NCBI GenBank assembly: GCA_051881635.1
Contig: JBJEQG010000079.1
Coordinates: 1 to 55,626 of the forward strand
DNA: 55,626 bases
Reading direction: 5' to 3'
Source of the DNA: JBJEQG01 sp051881635
Lineage (GTDB): Bacteria; Bacillota; Clostridia; Oscillospirales; Acutalibacteraceae
The notes under the pieces are model-generated. The model was given only the letters and a program-made list of their open reading frames with translations. It made no database searches and had not been told where the DNA came from. The position numbers and the translations under genes are program-made. Positions 33,245 to 40,924 of the stretch are shown here, in pieces. Positions within the stretch are counted from its first letter, which is position 1. Every line of letters begins with the position of its first letter.

Positions 33245-36200
33245 ATGGTTATCAAGAAATTTTGTTCATGCTTTATGGCAACAATGATATTATTAGGAGG
33301 AATGACAACAATGGTTGGAGCAGAAACACAAACATCAAAGACGACTTATACACACCCGTTAGATGCACAGGCATACAGCGGTAATGATTTGGGAGCAACC
33401 TATACACCAAAACAAACAACTTTTAAAGTTTGGTCTCCCGAAGCAACAAAAGTTCGTTTGCGTCTGTATTCAAAAGGCAGTGCTAATGAGGAGGGCGAGC
33501 GTGTTCTTCTGACAAAGGATATGGAGTTGGGCGAACAGGGTGTATGGAGTACAACGGTTGAGGGCGACCAAAAAAATGTTTACTACACCTATTTAGTTAC
33601 GGTTGGTGAAACGACTAACGAAACAGGCGATATTTACGCAAAAGCGGCGGGTGTCAACGGTAACCGCAGTATGGTTGTTGATTTGGATTCTACCGACCCT
33701 GAGGGTTGGAAAGAGGACCGTCATATTCTCTATGATAATCCGACCGATGCGGTTGTTTGGGAAGTTCATGTGCGTGATTTTTCGATTGATACATCATCGG
33801 GTGTGTCGGAGAAAAATCGGGGAAAATATTTGGCTTTCACTGAAACAGGAACAACTCTTAACGGTTCAGGTGATATTTCAACCTGTGTGGACTATTTGAA
33901 AGAATTGGGCGTTACTCATGTACAGCTTTTGCCGGTTTATGACTATGCGACCGTTGACGAAACAAAATTGGACGAGGACCAGTTTAATTGGGGTTATGAC
34001 CCTAAAAATTATAATGTCCCCGAAGGTTCATATTCGTCAAATCCCTATGACGGAAATGTCCGTATTACGGAGTTTAAACAAATGATACAGGCACTGCACA
34101 ATGCCGATATTTCCGTTATTATGGATGTTGTTTACAATCATACCTATACGGCAGAAGGCGGTGCGTTTGAAATGACCGTACCGGGCTATTATTACCGTAT
34201 GAATGAGGACGGTTCTTTCAGTGACGGTTCGGGGTGTGGCAACGAAACCGCTTCCGACCACCTGATGTACAGAAAATACATGGTTGATTCTATTTTGTAT
34301 TGGATTAACGAGTATCATATTGACGGTTTCCGTTTTGACCTTATGGGTGTGCATGATGTTGAAACCATGAATACAATTCGTGCGGAAGTGGACAAACTGC
34401 CTAACGGAAAGAAAATCATTCTTTACGGTGAACCGTGGACAGGCGGTGATATAGGCACAACGATAGATACTTGTGTGCAAGCCAATATCAGCAAGCTTAA
34501 TGAAAGAATCGGTGCTTTTAATAATATTATGCGTGACGCTATAAAAGGCGATGTATTTATAGGCGAGAAAGGCGGTTTTGTACAGGGTGTCGGCAACAAC
34601 AGCCTTGTTCAGAGTGGTATTGCCGCCAACAGTCTTTCAAACTTTATCAACAACTGGGCAAAACAACCTTCACAGACAGTAACATATACCTCTGCCCATG
34701 ATAATTATACGCTTTATGATAAACTTGTGCTTTCATACAAGAAAGATGACAGCTATGATGTTCGTGATGAGGATTTGGTAGCGATGAATAAGTTGTCAGC
34801 GGCTATGGTTTTGACCTCACAGGGCATTTCCTTTATGCAGGCGGGCGAAGAATTTGCCCGTACAAAATTTGGTGACGAAAACAGTTATGCGTCCTCTACG
34901 GAAGTCAATGCTTTGAAATGGACTTCCTTACAGAAATATGCGGATTTGGTTTCCTACTATGAGGGTTTAATGCAAATTCGCAGTAATTTCAAACCGTTCC
35001 GTGATGCAACAACAAATTCGGCAAAACAGATTGTTTTTTCCGATGTCGATAATCAAAAGTTGGTTGCCTATACTTTGGAAAATACATTGACCGCTGATAA
35101 GGAATGGAAACAAATTGCGGTGATTTTCAACGCCGAAGAAACGGCTCAGACCGTTGAACTGAAAGCACAGTCGGGGAAAAATTTGCCCGAAGAATGGGTT
35201 ATTGTTGCAAATGATTTGAGTGCAGGCATTAAGAATTTGGGTGAGGTTAAGGGTTCAACAATAACCGTACCGGCACGCTGTGCAATGGTTTTGGTTGATA
35301 AATCCAGCTTTAAGTCTGTGGCACTGGTAGATGATAAGGGCATGGTTAAAGTAGAGCATAAAGATGCCGCTACCAATGAAATTATCAAAGAAGAAATTTT
35401 GACAGGTAAAATTGGTTCTTCTTATACAACACAAAAGGCCGATTTGGGCTTGGCTTACGATTACAACGGTGTCAGCGGAGCGGAAAAGGGCAAGTTTACT
35501 GCCGAAACACAAACCGTAACTTATACCTATGACCGTTTTGACGGTGTAGTTTGTACTTTAACCGTACAATATTTGCAGGAAGGGGATAAGGAACTCGGTA
35601 CAAAGGACAGTGCGGTTGCGGAAACACAGGTTGTTCAAGGGCGTGAAGGCACAGACTATACCGCAGTTATTAAGCAGATTGACGGTATGGAAGTTGACTT
35701 ACAGAAGTTTCCGAAAAATGCATTTGGTACTTTCGGCAAGGAAGATATTACTGTAACCTACTATTACAAAACAAAAGCCGACAAAAGCTTAATTATCCAT
35801 TTTGCCGCACCCGAAGATTGGGAAAAAGTCGGTGCTTATGTATATCAGACAACACAAACGGGTAATGTTTCATTGTCCGATAAATTGCCGGGAACACAAA
35901 TGACGGCAGACGGTGACGGTTGGTACACGCTTACAATTCCGGATGTCGGCAATACCAAAAATATAAAAGTGTATTTTACGGATATGACAATTTCAGGTAT
36001 GAAAGACAGGGGCGAGGACAACAGCGGTTACAGTGTCAGCGGAGAGGTTTGGATTAAAGACGGAAAGGTCATTCCTCAGGGGGCTGTCTATGCGGTTTAT
36101 GTAGACCAAAACGGTACGGTTTTGGATACAAATGCAATATACGGCAAAGCGGACGGAACAACCGCATATAAATTAGAACAAAAGAGTTTTGACGGGCTTG

Positions 36201-36403
36201 TGTTAACAGCGTCTACCACAAATACGGAAGGTATCTATACGGAAGAACCGATTTATGTTATCTATATGTATGACAAACCCGTAGAAAAGGAAGTGCCTAA
36301 GGGTGCAAAAATCGCCTTGTTTGCTTGTATTGGCGGAGCAGCAGTGGCTTTGATTGCATCGGGTATTGTCGCTTTGGCTTCAAAAAAACGCAGAAGAAGA
36401 TAA
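33245..36403 (+). CDS. pulA: Surface-anchored type I pullulanase (GH13) with MucBP and starch-binding-like modules
   Basis: Extracellular debranching enzyme that hydrolyses alpha-1,6 links of pullulan, amylopectin and limit dextrins. Of 1052 residues, 1-27 are a signal peptide (cleavage after MVGA). An N-terminal CBM48-like domain (about 50-150) precedes the GH13 barrel with the type I FNWGYDP signature, DVVYNH, nucleophile Asp365 in FRFDLMG, acid/base Glu396 in YGEPW and Asp486 in SAHDNY. Residues about 690-840 form two MucBP-like repeats; about 845-950 resembles a CBM26 starch-binding module (IHFAAPEDW, GWYTLTIPDV). It ends with a membrane helix (about 1025-1046) and KKRRRR. No LPXTG motif is seen, so it is probably held by the helix. 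Confidence 0.93.
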   Translation: MVIKKFCSCFMATMILLGGMTTMVGAETQTSKTTYTHPLDAQAYSGNDLGATYTPKQTTFKVWSPEATKVRLRLYSKGSANEEGERVLLTKDMELGEQGVWSTTVEGDQKNVYYTYLVTVGETTNETGDIYAKAAGVNGNRSMVVDLDSTDPEGWKEDRHILYDNPTDAVVWEVHVRDFSIDTSSGVSEKNRGKYLAFTETGTTLNGSGDISTCVDYLKELGVTHVQLLPVYDYATVDETKLDEDQFNWGYDPKNYNVPEGSYSSNPYDGNVRITEFKQMIQALHNADISVIMDVVYNHTYTAEGGAFEMTVPGYYYRMNEDGSFSDGSGCGNETASDHLMYRKYMVDSILYWINEYHIDGFRFDLMGVHDVETMNTIRAEVDKLPNGKKIILYGEPWTGGDIGTTIDTCVQANISKLNERIGAFNNIMRDAIKGDVFIGEKGGFVQGVGNNSLVQSGIAANSLSNFINNWAKQPSQTVTYTSAHDNYTLYDKLVLSYKKDDSYDVRDEDLVAMNKLSAAMVLTSQGISFMQAGEEFARTKFGDENSYASSTEVNALKWTSLQKYADLVSYYEGLMQIRSNFKPFRDATTNSAKQIVFSDVDNQKLVAYTLENTLTADKEWKQIAVIFNAEETAQTVELKAQSGKNLPEEWVIVANDLSAGIKNLGEVKGSTITVPARCAMVLVDKSSFKSVALVDDKGMVKVEHKDAATNEIIKEEILTGKIGSSYTTQKADLGLAYDYNGVSGAEKGKFTAETQTVTYTYDRFDGVVCTLTVQYLQEGDKELGTKDSAVAETQVVQGREGTDYTAVIKQIDGMEVDLQKFPKNAFGTFGKEDITVTYYYKTKADKSLIIHFAAPEDWEKVGAYVYQTTQTGNVSLSDKLPGTQMTADGDGWYTLTIPDVGNTKNIKVYFTDMTISGMKDRGEDNSGYSVSGEVWIKDGKVIPQGAVYAVYVDQNGTVLDTNAIYGKADGTTAYKLEQKSFDGLVLTASTTNTEGIYTEEPIYVIYMYDKPVEKEVPKGAKIALFACIGGAAVALIASGIVALASKKRRRR

Positions 36404-36417
36404 ACATTTCCATAAAT

Positions 36418-36459
36418 AAAAGCAATCCCAATCGTTTCAGGCGGTTGGGATTGCTTTTT
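36418..36459. terminator. Bidirectional terminator between pulA and metH
   Basis: AGCAATCCCAA pairs with TTGGGATTGCT (36421-36455); A-run before and T-run after let it serve both convergent genes. Confidence 0.92.
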
Positions 36460-36465
36460 GTATTC

Positions 36466-38844
36466 TTATACACCAAAGTAATTTTCGGCAAAACGGACGG
36501 TTTCCATAGCGTCTTTGGCGTAATAATCTGCACCAATCATATCAGCATATTCCTGTGTTAATACAGCACCACCGACAACCACTTTACAGTCGGGTTTTGC
36601 GACACGAAGCTGTTTGATTGTTTCTTCCATGGAAGGAACGGTTGTTGTCATCAAGGCACTTAATCCCACTAAGGTGATGTTTTCCTTAACGGCAGTTTCA
36701 CAGACTAATTCGGGCGGTACATCTTTTCCAAGGTCAATAACATCAAAACCATAGTTTTGTAAAAGTACCTTTACAATATTTTTTCCGATGTCATGAATAT
36801 CGCCTTTGACGGTTGCCAAAATAATGCGTCCCTTGCTTGCCCCGTTTTTGTTTGGCATAGAGGTTTTGACAACATCAAAGCTGGCTTTTGCCGCCTCAGC
36901 ACTCATCAAAAGCTGAGGAAGAAAGACGGTCTTTTCTTCAAAGCCTTTACCGACAACATCTAAGGCGGGAATGATTTGGGTGTTAATCAATTCAAGCGGT
37001 GCGATGTTTTTCAGCATTTCGGCGGTCAGGGTTGCGGATTGTTCTTTCAGTCCCTTGATAATCGCTTTTTTCAGCGGTTCGTTATCCTCAATGTCATTTT
37101 TAACACCTTTTGTGGCAGTTGTTGTAACGGTTTGGGTAACGACTGTTGAGCAGAAATCAATATACTGACAGCAGTTTTCATCACGATTGGTTAAGGCATT
37201 GAAGCAATAATAGACTTTCATCATCTCTTGGGAATAGGGGTTCATAATGGCACAGTTTAAGCCGTTTTGCAATGCCATTGTAAAGAAAGTGGAGGTAACA
37301 AATTCTCTGTTGGGCAGACCAAAAGAAATATTTGAAACACCAAGACTTGTTTTCAGTCCCATGTCATGCAATCGTTTGACGGTTTCCAAAGTAATGTTTG
37401 CACTGTTGGTGTCGCTGGAAATCGTCATTGCCAACGGGTCAACAATAATGTCCTTTTTGTCAATGCCATAGGTTTTGGCGGTTTCAACAATTCGTTTGGC
37501 AATTTCAATACGCCCCTCAACCGTTTCGGGAATACCCGTTTCATCAATCGTTAAGGCAATAACCGTACCGCCGTATTTGGCAACAAGCGGAAAAACTTCT
37601 TTCATGTTTTTGACTTTACCATTAACGGAATTAACCAAAGGTTTACCGTTGTAAATCCTCATGGCTTGTTCCATAGCAGTAATATCAACGGTATCAATTT
37701 GTAAGGGGAGGTCAATAACGCTTTGCAGTTCATAAACCGCCGACTTAATCATGGAAACTTCGTCAATTTCGGGCAAACCAACATTGACATCAAGAATTTG
37801 AACGCCTTTATCCTGTTGAGCCAAGCCTTCATTCAAAATATAGTCCATATCATTTTGACGAAGTGCCTCTTTAAATTTCTTTTTGCCTGTCGGGTTAATG
37901 CGTTCACCGATAAGAACGGGGGACGGTCCGATTTCCACAGCGTGGGTATATGATGAAACAAGTGTTGTATTTTTGTAAGTGATTGGCAGGGGAGTGAGGT
38001 TTTTTGTTTTTTCGACCGTCTTGCGGATAAAGTCGGGTGTTGTACCGCAACAGCCTCCGATAATTCTTGCACCGCTTTTTACGATTTCAACCATAATATC
38101 CGAAAATTTTTCCGCATCGACATCGTAAACGGTTTTGCCGTTTTCAGTTCGTGGCAGTCCGGCATTAGGGTTGACGATAATAGGAACGCTTGCACTTTCA
38201 AACAACAATGGAACGATGTGTTTCATCTGTTCCGGTCCGAGAGAACAGTTCATGCCGATAGCATCAACGCCCAAACCCTCCAACAGAGCTACCATAGCCT
38301 GTGGATTTGCACCTGTCATCAATTTGGCGTTTTCGTCATAAACGGTTGTTACAAAAATCGGAACATCGGCGTTTTCTTTGGCGGCAAGAACAGCCGCTTT
38401 TGTTTCGTAAGCGTCATTCATGGTTTCGATTAAAATTAAATCAATACCTGCTTTAACACCGGTTTTAATGGTTTCGGCAAAAATTTCTATGGCTCGCTCA
38501 AATTCAAGGTCACCAATGGGTTTCAAAAGTTTGCCGATTGGTCCGATGTCTAAGGCAATATAAGCATTGTGTCCCTCATTTGCTTTATGGGCATTTTGAA
38601 TGGCGGCAGTGACTATTTCATCGAGATTGTCAAACTTTAAGATGTTCGCTCCAAAGGTGTTGGTTGTGATAATATTTGCTCCCGCTTCAATATAGGAACG
38701 GTGCAGAGAAATAATGCGGTCGGGATATTTTGTATTCCATGTTTCGGGAAGTTCGCCCGGCTGTAATCCCATTTCTTGTAGCATTGTGCCTATTCCACCG
38801 TCAAAATACAAAATTTCATTTTTCATTTTTTCTTTGATATTCAT
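36466..38844 (-). CDS. metH: Cobalamin-dependent methionine synthase, lacking the reactivation domain
   Basis: Transfers the methyl of methyl-tetrahydrofolate to homocysteine through cobalamin. The 792 residues contain the homocysteine domain (about 1-285; FDGGIGTMLQE, zinc cysteines in GMNCSLGP and GGCCGTTP), the pterin-binding domain (about 305-560; LIGERINPTGKK) and the cobalamin domain (about 580-792), with the lower-ligand His near 684 in GDIHDIGKN and VGLSALMTTT. The SAM-binding reactivation domain of E. coli MetH (1227 residues) is missing and is encoded by the gene just upstream. GTAGGA precedes the ATG; 9 bases separate the two genes. Full dependence on B12 links it to the divergent uptake operon. 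Confidence 0.96.
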   Translation of the reverse strand: MNIKEKMKNEILYFDGGIGTMLQEMGLQPGELPETWNTKYPDRIISLHRSYIEAGANIITTNTFGANILKFDNLDEIVTAAIQNAHKANEGHNAYIALDIGPIGKLLKPIGDLEFERAIEIFAETIKTGVKAGIDLILIETMNDAYETKAAVLAAKENADVPIFVTTVYDENAKLMTGANPQAMVALLEGLGVDAIGMNCSLGPEQMKHIVPLLFESASVPIIVNPNAGLPRTENGKTVYDVDAEKFSDIMVEIVKSGARIIGGCCGTTPDFIRKTVEKTKNLTPLPITYKNTTLVSSYTHAVEIGPSPVLIGERINPTGKKKFKEALRQNDMDYILNEGLAQQDKGVQILDVNVGLPEIDEVSMIKSAVYELQSVIDLPLQIDTVDITAMEQAMRIYNGKPLVNSVNGKVKNMKEVFPLVAKYGGTVIALTIDETGIPETVEGRIEIAKRIVETAKTYGIDKKDIIVDPLAMTISSDTNSANITLETVKRLHDMGLKTSLGVSNISFGLPNREFVTSTFFTMALQNGLNCAIMNPYSQEMMKVYYCFNALTNRDENCCQYIDFCSTVVTQTVTTTATKGVKNDIEDNEPLKKAIIKGLKEQSATLTAEMLKNIAPLELINTQIIPALDVVGKGFEEKTVFLPQLLMSAEAAKASFDVVKTSMPNKNGASKGRIILATVKGDIHDIGKNIVKVLLQNYGFDVIDLGKDVPPELVCETAVKENITLVGLSALMTTTVPSMEETIKQLRVAKPDCKVVVGGAVLTQEYADMIGADYYAKDAMETVRFAENYFGV

Positions 38845-38853
38845 AAGTTATTC

Positions 38854-39522
38854 CTACTTTCTGTATGGACAATCTGTTTTTTCACAGGCAATACAGCCAG
38901 TGCGGCATGAATTGGGTGTGGGACTTATGCCGACAACGGCAGTAACGGATTTGACGGGTGTCATCATAAGGGTATCAGTTATATTTAAACCGATTTTTCG
39001 GCTTGTATCCAAGAAAGATAAAATTTGGGGCTGAAATTCCAAAGGAAAATCACCGTAACCGCAGCTAAATCGTGGACGCAGAAATTGTCCGTTAATTGTT
39101 GTCCCAAGAAATTTATTGACTTTGTCGCAAAATGCCTCTATGGCGGCTGAACCAATGGCATCTGTAACAATGCCGTTTAAGGCGGAAATGCGGTTTTGCT
39201 TTGTAATGAGCCGTTCCGCCATTGCTCCTGTTGTTGCCGCAAAAATATAAGCATCCTGACAGTCCTTTAAATTATAAATCAGAGATTTACTGTGAACTTT
39301 CATAAAGCCAAAATCAACATCTGAATTTGTTTCATCTATACTGAGCGGCACTTTGATATAACAAGCCTTATAATTAACGGCTTGATTAAATTCCGCAGTG
39401 CATTTTTCAATCAGTTGTGTGACCTCGTCTGTTGGAGAAACATGACCGTAGCCCAAATAGCGATAAATCTCTTTTTGTCGGATTGATACTTCATCGGGCT
39501 TTGCATTAAAGAAATAAATCAT
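38854..39522 (-). CDS. Stand-alone methionine synthase reactivation-domain protein
   Basis: A 222-residue protein corresponding to the MetH activation domain, which binds SAM and, with an electron donor, remethylates cob(II)alamin that has been oxidised during turnover. Recognisable parts are RPRFSCGYGDFPLE, equivalent to the RxxxGY SAM-binding segment, and LTDTLMM-PVKSVTAVVGIS, equivalent to the conserved region before the C-terminus. A cysteine-rich tail, CRTGCIACEKTDC, is not in the E. coli domain and may hold a metal or FeS cluster to deliver the electron (inference). GAGGT precedes the ATG. It is the first gene of the operon with metH. Confidence 0.9.
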   Translation of the reverse strand: MIYFFNAKPDEVSIRQKEIYRYLGYGHVSPTDEVTQLIEKCTAEFNQAVNYKACYIKVPLSIDETNSDVDFGFMKVHSKSLIYNLKDCQDAYIFAATTGAMAERLITKQNRISALNGIVTDAIGSAAIEAFCDKVNKFLGTTINGQFLRPRFSCGYGDFPLEFQPQILSFLDTSRKIGLNITDTLMMTPVKSVTAVVGISPTPNSCRTGCIACEKTDCPYRK

Positions 39523-39570
39523 GTAAGATTACCTCATAAGTGATTGATTTTTAATTGTCGGTTTGCTTTC

Positions 39571-39599
39571 ATTATAGCATTTTCGTATTTCATCGTCAA
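39571..39599 (-). promoter_or_regulatory. Predicted sigma-A promoter of the metH operon
   Basis: Minus strand TTGACG (39599-39594), 17-bp spacer, TATAAT (39576-39571). The leader is only about 40 bases, so there is no room for a riboswitch on this side. Confidence 0.78.
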
Positions 39600-39613
39600 T
39601 GAAACCGCCGAAC

Positions 39614-39642
39614 TTGACACTGGAAAATAGGCATGATATACT
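39614..39642 (+). promoter_or_regulatory. Predicted sigma-A promoter of the cobalamin-uptake operon
   Basis: TTGACA (39614-39619), 17-bp spacer, TATACT (39637-39642). It is divergent from the metH promoter, with 15 bases between the two -35 boxes. Confidence 0.8.
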
Positions 39643-39659
39643 AAAAGTATAAATTGAAT

Positions 39660-39805
39660 ATGTCAAGCGGAACATACGCCTATCTTTTTAGGCTGAGGGA
39701 AGTTCAGTGAAATTCTGACGCAACCACCATTACCGTTGAACCGCATTTGCGGTTGAAAGTCGGGTCGCTCGCCGCTTTGACAGGCGACAGCTTTTTTTGC
39801 TGTGA
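39660..39805 (+). promoter_or_regulatory. Cobalamin riboswitch
   Basis: After the promoter the leader shows GAGGGAA (39694-39700), TCAGTGAAATTCTGACGC, the ACCGTTGAACCGC/GCGGTT hairpin, and the B12 box AAGTCGGGTCGCTCGCC (39757-39773), which fits the consensus AGYCMGgAgaCCkGCC at most positions. Downstream a GACAGC, seven T, GCTGT hairpin and further stems before the AAGGAG of the first gene may form the expression platform. Cobalamin binding would be expected to reduce expression of the uptake genes. The exact class and whether control is transcriptional or translational cannot be told by eye. The remainder of the gap, 39806-39961, is T-rich leader with no other feature. Confidence 0.85.
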
Positions 39806-39961
39806 TACTTTTGGGTTTATGGAAAAGTACAGCCATTCAAGTGAGATGGAGTTTTCTCTGTCTTGCTTTGTTTGTGCTTATTTGCTTTTGGGGCAGATAG
39901 GCTTTTTCTTTGCATACTTTTTTCATTTTCCCAAAGTTCATATAAAGATTAAAGGAGATTG

Positions 39962-40924
39962 ATGAAAATGAAAAATGTAAAGAAAATCCTTTGTGCCTTG
40001 ACCGTATCGGCTTTGGTGGCAGGTTCATTTTGTGTGACTGCTTTTGCGGCTGATGAAAAGGAAATGACCGTAACCGTCCGTATTGAAGGTATTTCAGAGA
40101 ACCTGTATTATAATACGCTGTCTGTTCCATATAATACAGATGAATTGACGGTGCAAGATGTTTTGATGTATATTGATGAACAAAACGAGGATTTGACCAT
40201 TACGGGTGCGGATATTGGTTGGATTTCGGCAGTCAATGAAGATAAAGAGGCAAGCTTTGGCGGTTGGGACGGTTGGCTCTATACAGTCAATAATGTTGCA
40301 CCTGTCGTGACAGTAAGCGATTATGCATTAAGTGAGGGTGACAGCATTGTTTTGTATTATGGCGACCCGTATGGCGTTGGTATGCAGTATCCGTCCGTTG
40401 ACACATCTGATTTGTCTAACGGTATTTTGACTTTTACAAGTGAAGACACTGTTTATGATGAAAATTATAATGCCACTTTGGTTGTCAATCCTGTAACCGA
40501 TATGGCGGTTGAATGGTTTTACGCAAAAGACGGGGAGATTTTGTCCGTAACTTATATCACAGACGGAAACGGACAGATTACGATTGACAAAGATTATTTG
40601 ACTGAGGGCGAACATACAATCAGCGTTGGAAAGTATAATGAGGCAGGTTTGCCGTTGGTACTTCGTTTGGCGGAGGATTATACGGTAATGGTTTTAAAGA
40701 ATGAGGAGGAAAGCTCTAAACAGGAAAGCAGTCAACCCGAAAGTTCTGTTGAGGAAAGCAAACAAACTTCTGAAAACAGCATTAAAACGGAAAGCAGTCA
40801 TATTGAAACAAGCGAACTAAATACGGGTGACAGCACAACCAATACTTTGTCATGTCTGGGAATGGTGTCGGTTTTGGCGTTAATTGTTTGTTTAACAGTG
40901 GGCAAAAAGAAATATGAAGAATAA
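39962..40924 (+). CDS. Secreted DUF4430 protein, probable cobalamin-binding surface protein
   Basis: The 320-residue product has a signal peptide (MKMKNVKKIL, hydrophobic core, cleavage near AFA-ADE), a DUF4430 domain (about 35-125; FGGWDGWLYTVNN and LSEGDSIVLYYGDPYG, the Gly-Trp-x-Tyr-x-x-Asn and Gly-Asp patterns shared with the C-terminal domain of transcobalamin/intrinsic factor), a second beta domain (about 130-235), a Ser/Glu-rich linker (240-280) and a C-terminal ELNTGDS, hydrophobic stretch and KKKYEE. The last part looks like a degenerate LPXTG-type sorting signal. First gene after the cobalamin riboswitch; the stop overlaps the next gene by 11 bases. Cobalamin binding is inferred from family and context. 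AAGGAG decides ATG 39962 over TTG 39959. Confidence 0.85.
   Translation: MKMKNVKKILCALTVSALVAGSFCVTAFAADEKEMTVTVRIEGISENLYYNTLSVPYNTDELTVQDVLMYIDEQNEDLTITGADIGWISAVNEDKEASFGGWDGWLYTVNNVAPVVTVSDYALSEGDSIVLYYGDPYGVGMQYPSVDTSDLSNGILTFTSEDTVYDENYNATLVVNPVTDMAVEWFYAKDGEILSVTYITDGNGQITIDKDYLTEGEHTISVGKYNEAGLPLVLRLAEDYTVMVLKNEEESSKQESSQPESSVEESKQTSENSIKTESSHIETSELNTGDSTTNTLSCLGMVSVLALIVCLTVGKKKYEE

Noticed and set aside
36250..36403. LPXTG sorting signal on the pullulanase
   Set aside because: Only VPKGA precedes the C-terminal helix; no L-P-x-T-G or close variant is present.
39523..39570. SAM or T-box riboswitch before the metH operon
   Set aside because: The minus-strand leader after the promoter is only about 40 bases.
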